Assembly (NCBI GenBank): GCA_035578905.1
Contig: JAQJVL010000423.1
Coordinates: 62,001 to 126,000 of the forward strand
Direction of reading: 5' to 3'
Length of the DNA stretch: 64,000 nt
Source of the DNA: Stictocephala bisonia
Taxonomy: Eukaryota; Arthropoda; Insecta; Hemiptera; Membracidae
How positions within the stretch are numbered: the stretch's first letter is position 1; each line of letters opens with the position of its first letter. The position numbers and the translations under genes were made by a program. The notes beneath the pieces were generated by a model. It did no database searches and was not told the DNA's origin. It worked only from the letters and a program-made list of their open reading frames with translations. Positions 44,036-55,469 of the stretch are shown here, one piece after another.

Positions 44036-45315
44036 CCCTTTCCACTCCAATTACTCGGAACCCAGTTTCCTTATCAGCTCCATTTACTTTTAAGCAAAGA
44101 TTGCCTACTACATTTGTTCAGCGGGAAAAACTTATATTTGATAGTTCCAAAAAGCTGATGTATTTTTTCTTTGTTTCTTCTATGACTAAAGTATAGATTA
44201 ATATAAAATAAAACATATATTTTTATTTTCAAATTTATTTAATTATATATATTTATTGGAACAAAATTGAATTTCTAACAAAAAAAAAAAAAAAAAAAAA
44301 AAAACGGATACAAGAAGAATTTTTGAAAATTTTTAAATAGGAAGAATAGTATTTGTTGTTTGTTTTCTGTTGTTTGTATCCTTACAAACAAAAAAAAGTC
44401 ATTTTCAAATATTTTAGACTAAATTATACATAAAAAATATATATAATTCTAAAACCGAGTTTTTATGAAAAACAACATTTTTACCAAAAAAATTGTTTTC
44501 ACTGCAACTAGTAAACAATTGCTCCATAAATTTTATTTTATTGCTTAGCAACAGTCAAAACGTACATAATTTAGACCAAATTTGTAAGTAAAGCTTTTTT
44601 TCAATAATTCAAAACATGTTATCAGCTAAAAATATAAACAGACAAAATCTAATAGACTACTTGCAACGCTCTTTCATTTTCATACCTGTTACACATAGGC
44701 CTATGGTAAAAATACTTATGAACATACAGGAAATGTAAAAGATGAAAAAAATGTTTTAGGCACATAACTAGTTGGATAATAAATCCTCGTCAAAGAGTAA
44801 GCTGGTAATACCGTCATCACTGACGTTCGAAATCGAAACTATTCTGTCGCCACTTCCATCATTTGGTAGAATACTACTGCCGTCGTCTTCATCCATTTTA
44901 TTCTACATGAATCATCGTCGTAAAAATAAAAATATTATGAATAAACAGTAAAACAACGATAACCTAGCAACAACAATGCGTTTTATAAGCTCACTATTAA
45001 CGATAACATATGACGGAACAACATGAGTGCAGATAGCTGTTGCAGTCAGCCAGCTGTTTACAGAGCAGCCACAGACGACAAACATTACATTTTCTGAGGT
45101 TTGTTTACCGATAAAAACTAAACTCAAACGGTACCGAAAAAATTCTACAGATAGCAGCACATATCAAACAACAACCCTAGCGGTCAATAATGTAACTACG
45201 TCAGTCCAAATACAATCATAGAACGTTTTTATAGTGACGTCAGGCCCGGCCCGACATTGGAGTTAGTGCGGTAAGCTTGTGTGGGGGGGCTGCCCCGCCA
45301 CTTGAGTGGAAAGGG
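44036..45315 (-). mobile_element. piggyBac-type deleted element (CCCTTTCCACTC family)
   Basis: TTAA (44032-44035), then CCCTTTCCACTCCAATTACT; at the right CCACTTGAGTGGAAAGGG, then TTAA (45316-45319). The interior includes a 24-nt poly-A run near 44281 and, on the minus strand, an acidic 42-codon frame at 44768-44896 (see separate entry). The catalytic domain is missing, so this is an internally deleted derivative. Confidence 0.85.
44768..44896 (-). pseudogene. Acidic N-terminal remnant of a piggyBac transposase
   Basis: ATG at 44896, stop at 44770-44768. It starts MDEDDGSSILPNDGSGD and continues ISNVSDDGITSLLFDEDLL. An acidic, disordered N-terminus is typical of piggyBac transposases, and the position inside TTAA-flanked ends supports this. 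Nothing of the catalytic domain follows. Confidence 0.5.
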
Positions 45316-45478
45316 TTAATACATTAGTTAAACAATAATGGATTGTTATTAATTAAATAAAAATGATAATTTTTCTAAAAAATTCTGTGATATAGGGTGT
45401 TTTATTTATCTATGCTTATGTCATTTTACATTAATATTTATTTCAGTCAACTCATCATCTGTTAAAAATATACATTTC

Positions 45479-45510
45479 AGTGACGGATCCAGTGGGGGAG
45501 CTGTAATGTT
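45479..45510 (+). mobile_element. hAT-like terminus fragment
   Basis: CAGTGACGGATCCAGTGGGG followed by GAGC resembles the terminal repeat seen at 4729 and in other insect hAT elements. No partner end is visible. Confidence 0.35.
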
Positions 45511-45535
45511 CTATTAAAAATTTACTTTTAAGGTA

Positions 45536-45815
45536 ATCACACACAGATTATAATCGGACTGACAGCTTGCATCGGACGGATCGTACCATTAAATTTGAAG
45601 TGGTGTTTTCAATTGCAGTGTGCATACCGTATACTACGTGCTGACCGCAACGTACGCATCGTAGATCAGAAATACCGTTGGGAATCTCGAGAGGGGCATT
45701 GAAGCCGACGGCTCCGTTCGGATTGATTGTTACCACCGGCTTGGCTTCACCAAAACTGGCTTCATCTTCAATTAAAGCAGGGAACAGATTATTATACTCT
45801 CTGTATTCAGAAATC
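45536..45815 (-). pseudogene. Harbinger-like transposon remnant, second part
   Basis: On the minus strand ISEYREYNNLFPALIEDEAS resembles the segment of PIF/Harbinger (HARBI1-like) transposases that follows the basic N-terminal stretch (G.Y..LF..L..D...F). After that the sequence drifts into a non-catalytic stretch containing CGGACGGATCGTACC-type motifs, probably the element's other end after an internal deletion. The matching N-terminal part is at 47195-47290, on the far side of the non-LTR insertion. Confidence 0.5.
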
Positions 45816-47195
45816 AAATCAGAATATCTTTATTCAGATACAACACAAAAGTTACACAATAGCGTCAATACAAGGCAACATATAAGAAATAAAATATTTC
45901 ATTTATACAGATTTGAGACATTTTCTCTAATTAGAACAAAAGAATTACCTAAGCTACTAACGACAGAGAACAAACTTCGGAACCCTGTAGAAAGCGCCCA
46001 GTAACATCAGTGCTCGGAGTTTTTTTTTTTCAAATTTAACCACACTTCAGTGTTATTTTAATGAGTTCGGCAGTGAGTTGGAGAGTCTGATCCCACTGAA
46101 AGATATCTGTCTTTCATAGAAGCTAGTTTTATGAGGTGGTATATCTGTGTTGCAGTTTGAGCAAATACTGTAGTTGTGAGTGATACGGTAGCTATTAAAT
46201 TGGGATAAATTAACCCTTCGCACACGACTAACCCAGCCTCTACTTTTCCTCAAGCGCATTAAACGAAGATATCTGAAATTAAATATTTCTGTCGATAGTA
46301 TAAATAATAGTTCCTAAAACTTCCGCTAGAGTGCAGCATCAACTTGGACATGTCTTTGGCCAACTCCCTCAGCATATCAAAAACATGAATCGTCTATGAA
46401 TAAAAAGGGGTGGAGTAGCCAATTAGAGTGTGCATGGGTGCAGCTCCGTCTCCTTTCTTTGAACACGCGTAAAATGAAAATATCCTTCTGTCACTTCACC
46501 CAAGCACATTGTTTTCAAAACTTATCATTCTTTTTCTCTGTTTTCTAGTTTTCAATTATTTTGTTGTAGTTATTATTGTATCATAAATGAAAGATACTGT
46601 TAAAAGTTTCAACTAAAATGTTAACAGTTTTTTATATATGTACTTTTCATTATAGTTGTACATCTACAATAAATTAGTGTTAAAAGTTGTAATTGCTACT
46701 TTAAATATTTTTGATGTATCTTTATGTTTCTAAAACTTAAAAAAAATTAACTTCACATTTCATTAAATTTTTTTTACATAATAACGTGTTACTTTAAAAT
46801 AGGGTAAAATAATTTCCGCGTGCGAAGGGTTAATACTTTTAAGGACAAACAAGATTGATTTAAATGTATAGAGAAGTAAATATTAGGATACTATGCTCCT
46901 TATATGAGCTGCTTATTTAAATAGCTTTTTTTAAATGATTGTTTTTTTAAAAATAACCTTTATTGTTCTTTTTTGAATTTGAAAATAAATTTGGTTCTGA
47001 AGTTTGTTTAGGAACGGAAAAATATCTCCGTAGTAGGCAGCCAACCCAACACTAGCAGCTAAGTATGATGATATGTTTCTGAGTATACAAATTCCAGAAC
47101 TTAGACGTCCACCAACTTGGTGTATTTATTCGTTAAATTGAAGATGTCTGTCTACTTGTACACCATAAAATTTAAATCTTTTTCTGATTAATTCT
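45816..47195 (-). pseudogene. Non-LTR retrotransposon ORF2 C-terminal fragment, interrupted by a piggyBac-type element
   Basis: On the minus strand, from 47195, one reads FYGVQVDRHLQFNE, HQVGGRLSSGICILRNISS, FPFLNKLQNQ and QKRTIKVIFKK. After the 46214-46829 insert it continues with LSQFNSYRITHNYSICSNC, HKTSFYERQISFSGIRLSNS and LPNSLK. This is the thumb/C-terminal part of a Jockey-like ORF2. The 3' end lies near 45816 (TATTCTGATTTGATTTC). Stops are present, so it is dead. It seems to have inserted into a Harbinger coding region. Confidence 0.8.
46214..46829. mobile_element. piggyBac-type non-autonomous element (CCCTTCGCACACG family)
   Basis: TTAA (46210-46213), then CCCTTCGCACACGACTAA; at the right CGCGTGCGAAGGG, then TTAA (46830-46833). 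It is 616 bp, without coding capacity, and sits inside a non-LTR fragment whose protein frame resumes on the other side. The insertion is therefore younger than that retrotransposon. Confidence 0.9.
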
Positions 47196-47450
47196 ATGGA
47201 TTCACTTTTTTCGTTTTCTGTCCTTTTCTTCTTCTTCCGCTAACAAACAACTAATAATTACAATATCTTCTTCGCTACTGCTATACATAACAAATATAAC
47301 TTTTTCTAATTATCACAACTAAGAGCAGTCACACATTCACTGATCAACATACGCAATGAACTGAACTGGAAACTCTGATGGCGACTAGTGTGCGCGGTAA
47401 CAAATAAAAATCTGATCCATCCAATGACAATCTTTGTGCACTTAGCTTTA
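47196..47450 (-). pseudogene. Harbinger-like transposase N-terminal remnant
   Basis: ATG at 47288-47286 on the minus strand opens MYSSSEEDIVIISCLLAEEE followed by EKDRKRKK. This acidic-then-basic start is typical of PIF/Harbinger transposases before the R.WVHPI motif, which is lost at the junction with the non-LTR fragment. Upstream sequence near 47380-47400 (GTGTGCGCGGTAAC) weakly mirrors GGTAATCACACACAG at 45532 and may be the other terminus. Confidence 0.45.
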
Positions 47451-47644
47451 ATCAGAAATAAGTTTTATTATTGAACACACCTCAAGCTAGATTTGTACAA
47501 TACTCAACTAAACATTTGTTACTAAGATAACATAGATAAAATGTATTTTGTAAATTAAAATAAAATCATATTAATGCTAAATTGAATATTACATCTCCAC
47601 TCCCAAAATAAAGTTAATTTGTAATAATAGAATTGGTCTCTCAC

Positions 47645-49300
47645 GATCTATTCCGTGCCGAATGGCTCTTGCCGAATTCTTTTTGGTCTCCTACTGTGTT
47701 CAACATTTGTTGGGTTTTCTGACATGGGGACTTGTGAATGTTCCATTTCTATGTTGGTATTATTTGTTTCCCAGTTAATAATGATGTGTGTTTCATATTC
47801 ATAACTTCTTGTTCGCAAATGATTTCCATGTTGACTGTGGTTCATTCTATTAATGTCCACTGTATAAGAAAGTGGCACATTTTTGCTTATGATTGTTCCT
47901 TGCATCCAATTTGATTTAGGATGTCTTTTTACCCATACAGGATCCAATGGTTTAAAGATTCTTTCTTTGGAATGTAAATTATGATATGATGTTTGTTTGA
48001 ATTGAGCTAATTCCATATTTGATGTGACACTTGGTTTCAAAAGGTTTAGCTTTGAATTTAATCTTCTACCTAAGAACAACTCTGCAGGGGACCAAGGGTT
48101 GATGTATACCCTGGTGCGATATGCAAAAAGAACTGCTTTTAATCTATGAGTTGAATTTGAAAAATTGTGTTTTGTTGCCATGTAATGGTTTTGGAAAGTC
48201 AGTATGACTCTTTCAGCCATCCCATTAGTATGACTGTGATAAAAAGAGGGCCGAATATGTTTTATATTGTTAGCTTTCATGAAATTCTTGAACTCATTGG
48301 ATGTAAATTGGTTTCCATTATCAGTAACCAATTTGCGACATACAACCATATTGAGAAAACAGTAATCTAAGATTCTGAACAACATTTTCAGTTGTAGCAT
48401 TTGTCATGGGAAATACATTCAACCATCTTGAGTATGCTTCAATAACAATCATAGACATTTTATTTTCGAATGGGCCTAAAAAATCTAAATGAATACAATC
48501 CCAGGGACCATTAGGAATATTCCATAAGTTTAGTGGTGTTTCTGGTTCATTCTTTTTATACGTTTGACAAGGTATACAACTTTTCACTTTATTTTCTATA
48601 TCGTAATCTATGTTTGGCCATCATACAGAATGCCTAGCAAAAGATTTCATTGCAACAACTCCATGACTTTCGTGAAGCTGGTTCAACACTTGTTTTTTTA
48701 ATGTTAATGGAATAATTACACGATTTTGCCACATTAAAATTTTATTTTCAAATGATAGTTTGAATCTTTTCTCATAGAATGCTATGATATCCTCTGTTAT
48801 ATTTTTCTTTTCAGGCCATCCTCTTTCTAAATAAGCAATAACCATTTTTGTTGTCATGTCCTTTCAAGTTTGTTTTCTCAGGACATTTTGTGTTACCGTC
48901 AATTCATCAAGATTCAAATCTGATATTTGATATACTATGTCAGAAACTCCTTTTTCTAAATCAGAAATTTCTGTAGAAGAAAGGGGAAGAATATCTGCTG
49001 CTGTATTAATGTTTCTTGAAATGTATTTGATATCATAATCAAAAGCACTTAAAGCAATACACCACCTAGATAATCTTGAAGCAGCAAACTTAAGGGAATA
49101 ATGTTTGTCTCCAAATATACGTTCTAATGGCTTGTGGTCACAAAGAAGAGTAAAATGTCTTCCATAAAGAAAGTGATAGAATTTATTTACCCCAAACAGC
49201 TTCTTTGTCGATGACAATATTTTTGTTCATATGTTGATAATGTTCTTGAAGCAGCTGCTATTGGTCTCTAAAAAGCAACTGCTCCCACCCCTCATTTTTT
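47645..49300 (-). pseudogene. Ty3/Gypsy pol fragment: RNase H and integrase
   Basis: On the minus strand, from 49300, the RNase H end (GVGAVAF; FYHFLYGRHFTLLCDHKPLE; ASRLSRWCIALSAFDYDIKY) is followed by the integrase zinc-binding part (LHESHGVVAMKS, CIPCQTYK). The integrase core follows, with first Asp in CIHLDFLGPF, second in LVTDNGNQFTS and Glu in NGMAERV. Last comes the C-terminal region, ending RRPKRIRQEPFGTE with a stop near 47648. It is split into at least four frames by shifts and stops. Protease, reverse transcriptase, gag and long terminal repeats were not found, so it is a stranded fragment. Confidence 0.9.
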
Positions 49301-49539
49301 TTTATTTTATACATAAAATAAAGACATTTTTAAATTTTATATACTCTATAAAAATAGTAAACTTATTTACTTTGATTCTAGTTAGATGTTTCACAATTAT
49401 TTTGTTATCACCAATCCAATAATTCAATTTAAATATTGTCTGTCATAGGTTATAAATCTAAATTGTGTTAATACTTAAAACGTAGGAGGGGTAATTTCAT
49501 GCTGGTAAGTGACAACCCCTGACAGTTGGCTGTACTGAC

Positions 49540-52500
49540 CAGGGACGTGGCTAGGCATTGGCGGTAGGGGCCCCCGCCAAGGGCGCAGAATACATAGAGG
49601 CGCCAAATTTCCCTTGTTCAAAAATGCAAGTAAAATAAAAAAAAAAAAATGAGTATAAGAGTAAAAATAACCTCTTTCACACCAAGTTGCATGCAATAAA
49701 CATTAACGAAGTGAGTTAACAAACAATATTGATTAAATAGCTCATTAATTTCTAATTTTGTAGTTTTTTTTCTGTGTGTTCTAAAGATTTTCGCCCAACC
49801 ACTTCGTAACGAACGGGGAATTTTCGGTTGAATTGGTTGTTACAGTTGGCAGCGCTCCCGACTGGCCGTCTGCTGATTCCAACTCAGTAGTAGTCTGCAA
49901 CCCAATTCAAATGCACCTGTACGGTAACGGTGTTGTTTGTACAGTGTTTCTGCTGTATTGGTGTTACAAGACATAACTAGTGTAAGATTTTGAGAATTAA
50001 GTAATCTATAGTGAAAAGGTTAATGCTGAAGTGCCAATTGCATTTTAAGTAGTGAGATTAAGATTGCCAGACTTCAGAACTCTGTTTACATTCCATTGTC
50101 AGTCAAGGTGAGTAGTAACAAGTTCAAATATGTAGGCACTCTAAAGGCCCTTATTCATTTAAGTAACTACTCTTAGGAGCTCCAAATTTGTAGTGTAGAA
50201 AATAATAGTCGGGAGTCTCCCAAATTATTGTTGACAGATATGAGCTCTTTTAGCAAACTAGTGAGTAAACATAACCTCACTTTTCTAGTTTTTAAAGAAT
50301 ATTCATTGTTTACAATTTTCAATCGATCAAAAATATACCTTCTGTAGAATTTTCTCAAGACTATTTGTCCTTTCGTATAGTTTAGAATTTATTCTTTGAT
50401 TTGGAACAATAAAAACATAATCTAGGCCAATTAGTTTTTAAACTATGCTTAGGACTAGAAAGGTCTACATTAATGCCTAGTCATTGTTTGTTGTGGTGTA
50501 ATCCAAGCTGGCAAGAATATAGTCAAAGTTTCAGGTTATTACAGCAGGGACTGCTAATAGTAGTGTGACATTTTGGGAGTGTTGTTTAGTGTTATAATAG
50601 GTATTTTTTTCTAGAATGGGGCCGAAAAAACCGTCAGGAAGTGCCTTTAAAAAAGCTCGTGAAGCACGGAACGAGGCAGGAAAGAAACTTGCTATGAGTT
50701 TGGGAGATGGTTAAGTCAAGGGGATCCTGGACCATCGAACTTACCCGAGACAAGAGAAAGAGATAGCGATAGCGTATACAAAATCAATATCACCAGCACA
50801 ACAGAAGTTTTGGAGAGTGAGGAAGGTGTCACGGAAGAAAGAAGCCATTCTGATAATGTTGTCAGCTGTGAAACGGGAGCCGTAGAACAAATAGCCTCTT
50901 TAGAAGAAAAAGTTTGTCTTGAGGAAGATGATATGAACTGCCTTACAAATTTGGTGGAAGTAAGTAAAGTTTCGGAAATTACCTATGACGATCCCTGCAA
51001 GTGGCCGAATATCACTGATTCAGTTCGAACTAAGCTCGTAGAACGTGGTCCACAAACAGTAGACGTAGACAACTTCAATTTCCCTGTATCTGATGATGCT
51101 TAGACATTTAAGCGAAAAATGGTTTTTCAAAGAACTTTCAAATGGAGAGCGTGTCAAAAGGCAATGGATGTTGTACAGTGAATCTAAAAATGCTGTTTTT
51201 GTTTACCCTGCATTTTATTTGGAAAAAAGAATAATTCTGCGCCTGGGTTTGCTGATACTAATGTAGGATTCAGTGATTGGAAACATCTAAATCCTCACAT
51301 CCAACTGCATGAAAATACTGAAACACACAGAAAGTGCTATGTGGAATGGAAAGAGCTTGAGGTAAGGCTAAAAAAAATGCCTGTTTAGATGCGGATTTGC
51401 AAAAACAACTGACAACTGAAAAGGAAAAGTGGCGACAAATACTGACAATAGTTGTTGATGTCGTAATGTTCTGCGCCAAAAACAACCTGCCGCTAAGGGG
51501 ATCTTCTAATTTTATTGGTGATCAAAACTGTGGCGTGTTTTTAAGCACATTAGAGTTGATTAGCCATTATCATCCATTGCTTAGACAGCACATATCTTAC
51601 GTCAGATCTAATAAGAACGTGACCAGCTACTTTTCACCAACTATTCAGAATGAAATCGTCAATATTTTAGGGAACAGAGTGCGTTCCCATATTTTAGGAA
51701 AAGTGAAAGCAGCCAAGTATTTTTCTATTCTTTTTGATTGTACCCCTGACGTGTCACACACAGAACAAATGAGCCAGATTTTAAGATTCGTTGAGATTTC
51801 TAATGGAGATTGTAAGATTGTCGAAAGTTTTGTCGATTTTCTAGTTAGCCACAAAAAGACTGGCGAAGGAATTTCTAACAAAATACTCTCCAAGTTAAAA
51901 GAAGATGGGTTGGACATCAAAGACTGCCGAGGGCAAGGATTCGACAATGGCTCTAACATGGCCGGCATTTACAATGGCGTGCAGGCTCACATCAGTCGCA
52001 TAAATGGACTAGCCAAGTTTGTAACCTGTGCAGCACACAGCTTAAATTTGGTTGGTGTACATGCAGCAGAAGTGTCTCCAATGATGATAACTTTCTTTGG
52101 GATAGTTCAAAACAAATTTTTTTGTTTTTTAAGCGGCTCGACACTTCGATGGGAGTTTGTAAAACCATATTTGGACACAACTGTGAAAGGGCACTTCGAC
52201 ACTCGGTGGTCAACGAAAAGGCAGGCAATAACATCTGTGGAAAAGAATATTACAGGCTTATACACTGCTTTAAAAGGGATGACAAACAATGAAGAATGGA
52301 ACAAAGAAACTACATTAGGAGCATCAAGTATTATCAAGAATATTGACTTCAAATTTGTCTGTCTTCTCCATTTGTGGTCTGAAATATTGGTTTCTGTGGA
52401 CTGCACAAACAAATTGTTGCAAAGGAAAGACACATCTTCAGACACTGCATCCAAAAGTTTAAGCGCTTTAAGCAAGAAATTCCAAAAAAGGCGTAAAGAG

Positions 52501-53722
52501 GGGATAGAAGACATCATATCCAAAGCTGTAAAGACTTGTGAATAAATTGACGTTGACTGTAGATTCCATGAAAAACGTATTAAACGTAAAAAGACTTTGG
52601 ATTCAGAAAAGGCAAAAGACGAAGGGTGCTTCATTTCTGCGAAACAAGATTTTCAACGAGAATGTTTTTGTGTGTATGACAGACTGACTGCTGAAATGAC
52701 GACCAGGTCTAAAGCATTTGAGGAAGTTGCCAACAACTTCCAGTTTCTGGCAGGTTCCTCATTGAAAAACTGGTCTTTAGCTACATTGGAGAATTGTGAA
52801 AAAGACTTTGGCCTAAAGTACAATCAAGATGTGGATAGTTACGAACTGTTGAAAGAAATCGGCATTTTCAAATTTCAGATGATTGAGCTCATTGAGGACA
52901 TTGAATCAGCTTCACATTTAGATATTCTAAAAGCTATACATGATTATCAAGTACAAGATGCGTATCCAAATATCGAGATAAGTTTGAGGATATTTCTCAC
53001 CATGCCAGTGAGCGTCGCAAGCTGTGAACGTAGCTTTAGTAAATTGAAGCTTATCAAGAACTACCTCCATTCACGAACAGGCCAAACACGCCTCACAAGT
53101 TTGGCGATTCTTTCAATAGAGTATGAAGCTGCTTCCAAACTAAACTTTGATGATGTAATTTCAGAATTTGAATCAATCAAAGCTAGGAAAATAAGTTTTT
53201 AGTTACATTTTGTGCGTAAGTGTCAATAGATTACTGATAAAAACTGCTATTGATATTTTAATTTTTTGTCCACAATTGTCTATTATTTATTATATTATGT
53301 ATAATTAAATTACTTATGAAGCACTTATTAATTTTGGTATTGTTATTGATTTTAATATACCTACAGATCATGCTTAAGGGTCGGTTTCGACGCTGCTCTA
53401 CGGTATAAGTGCCAACTGCCAACACGTTAAAAATTATTAAACACTGTCGAACTAGTTCAAACGATGCAGATAGCTATCTCTGTCTTTTCGTAAGTCAAGA
53501 CTGTTTCAGGCTTAAATCATTGTTTGTACGGCCGAACGTTGAGCTCTTAATCGGCAGCTATGCTACCTACAATTTGCATTAAATATTTGAATAAAACTTG
53601 CAAAAAGCAAGCAAAACTTAGCATTTTGTAGCTAAAATTACAAAAAATTCACGGACCCCCCTCCTTCCGGGGGGGGGGGGGTCAGTACAATTTGCCAAGG
53701 GTATACTCTAGCTACGTCCCTG
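49540..53722 (+). mobile_element. Complete hAT element (ZMYM1-like transposase) with target duplication
   Basis: Terminal inverted repeats CAGGGACGTGGCTAG (49540-49554) and the inverse of CAGGGACGTAGCTAG (53708-53722) match at 14 of 15 positions. GTACTGAC (49532-49539) and GTACTGAT (53723-53730) are the 8-bp target duplication, with one difference. The ends are GC-rich (GGGGCCCCCGCC on the left, a G-run on the right), as in many hAT elements of this type. The body carries a transposase on the same strand, described separately. Confidence 0.92.
50616..53202 (+). pseudogene. hAT transposase gene, TTF zinc finger plus DUF4371 plus dimerisation domain, nearly intact
   Basis: The likely start is ATG 50616 (MGPKKPSGSAFKKAREARNE). 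An acidic region follows (50810-51103), then a TTF-type zinc finger in mixed frames (about 51095-51380; SEKWFFKELSNGERVKRQWM, HENTETHRKCYVEWKELE). A long frame runs from 51397 to 53202 with the DUF4371/RNase-H-like core: SILFDCTPDVSHTEQMSQI has the first Asp, GQGFDNGSNMAGIYNGVQAH the second, and CAAHSLNLVGVHA follows. The hAT dimerisation block is TMPVSVASCERSFSKLKLIK. Defects are frameshifts near 50705 and 51100-51390 and one in-frame TAA at 52543-52545. Inside matched terminal repeats, this is the youngest-looking transposase in the window. Domesticated vertebrate relatives include ZMYM1-like proteins, but nothing suggests domestication here. Confidence 0.88.
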
Positions 53723-53859
53723 GTACTGATACAACTACTCCCTCTCGTGCTGCCATTTTACTCGTGAAACATCAGCTCGTCGTGTTCTCTAAAAGTACTG
53801 CCAAGATTGACGTTGTTTGTGTTAATGTGCATTAAGTTGTGAGTGTCAATGTACAAGAA

Positions 53860-54905
53860 TTGGATAAGTTTATTGTAAAAAGAAGAAAACTGGACATTGA
53901 GAAAGTGGAAGAGCAAACGCAAGAAAAAGCTCTCGAGCCTCAGCCTTGTACCAGCTCAAGTGGTGGAGGAAATTCGTCGGCTGAATGAGGTTAGTACACC
54001 TCCACATATCGAATCCGGCCTGTCTCGCGATTTTGGCACTTATGTGGAGAGTATGTCAGGTCTCAAGTGACCACATTAAATATGAACTTTTGACTAATCA
54101 TTACGTACCTCCAAAAAATTACATCATTCCATCATCATTCATGTAAAATAAGGGCATGAGGAACACAAAAGGGTAAATATTGGTTAGTTTTTCTGAACAT
54201 AAGCAAAGCCTCTTCTGTAAATCCTGTGCCATATTTTGTTACCAGACTTTAGCTGGAGGACAAAAAAACTGTTCCACTGAAAAAGTTAGATAGCGAACCC
54301 CTAAAACGGTATGCAAAATTGTCAGGCAAAGACTGAGATTTAGAGACACATGCTTTATCTAACTACAACAAAACAGCCGAACAAGATGCACAGGCTTTTA
54401 TTTTGATAGAAACCTTCATAAAGAGGTGACAAAACTGTTAGACGAGACGTGAAAAAAACAAGTAGTTGAAAACAGATCTCGGTTGGTTCCAACCATAAAA
54501 ATCATACTTTTGCATAGAAAACAAAATATTCCATTGAGAGAACATTGGGATGACTGCAGTCTTTCTGATCTGGATGATGATCCATTACAAAACAAAGGGA
54601 ATTTCCCAGCCCTGCTACGTTTCAGAGTAGACAGCGGAGACATTGAGTTAGATAAACACTTAAAAAACTCTAAGTCAAATGCAACATATATCATTAAAAT
54701 AACTGCAAATTAACTGATTCAGATTTGTGGTGAGGAGATTATATCAGTAATTAAAAAAAGAGAGAGTGAGGCCAAATACTGCAGCATCATTTTCGATGAA
54801 ACAACTGATATCTCTCATACGTCCCAACTCATTTTTAGCTCTGCAATATGTACATGATAATAGCACCTACTCACCTGAAGAAAATGCTAGTGGTACTGAC
54901 AATTT
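53860..54905 (+). pseudogene. Second ZMYM1-like hAT transposase, N-terminal two-thirds lost in part
   Basis: Frames on the plus strand give KRRKLDIEKVEEQTQEKALE (basic N-terminus), then YVPPKNYIIP, then TIKIILLHRKQNIPLREHWD (54489-54548), NFPALLRFRVDSGDIELDKH, ICGEEIISVIKK and IIFDETTDISHTSQL. The last is the region around the first catalytic Asp of DUF4371-type hAT transposases. Many shifts interrupt it, and everything after the first Asp is missing. It begins right beside the target duplication of the 49540-53722 hAT, which may have landed in this older element. Confidence 0.75.
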
Positions 54906-55465
54906 GTGAGATTGCATTTATTTTGTGTTTGTTACTACTACTCTCTCCAACTTTGGTATCTATCTAAACAAATAAGTGTTGAAATATATTCTCTTTATCT
55001 TAATGCACAGTTTTTTGCTATATTCTCGCTATCTTTAATTCAATTAACTAATAGTGTATACTGGGCAAGTTACTACCATATAATTAAGTAAAAGTAAAAT
55101 TTCCTCCCTCTTTCAAGAAATGGTCCTCCAGGTAATATATAATGATTAAACCTCAACAACAAAAAGTAACATTGGTCCTACCTGCCGTATAGAATCAGAA
55201 ATATGGAATATCAAACAATTTTTGTGCATTATATTTTCTTTTGAACTCTCATATATTTTGTTTATTTGATGTGATACAGTTTAAAATACTCATATTCTTT
55301 ATCTTTTTTTGTCTGAAGTTCTCATCTCTTTCATTGATTAATATGTACTGAAAATCGGCTACTATTTTTGTCTTCTATCAAAGTAATTGTCAAAAAGAAT
55401 GAAGTTTTCAACATTTGTAGTACAAAGTGCTCTCTTCCCAAAATGTCTTAGTCAAATAAAGGGAC
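54906..55465. other. No recognised gene or repeat
   Basis: AT-rich spacer between a hAT relic and a BEL-type gag relic. Confidence 0.35.
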
Positions 55466-55469
55466 ACAT

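Noticed and set aside
46053..46259. 68-codon minus-strand frame as a single gene
   Set aside because: Chimeric: its first 16 or so codons come from the piggyBac-type element and the rest from the non-LTR fragment.
52107..52634. 175-codon minus-strand frame
   Set aside because: Exact antisense shadow of the hAT transposase.
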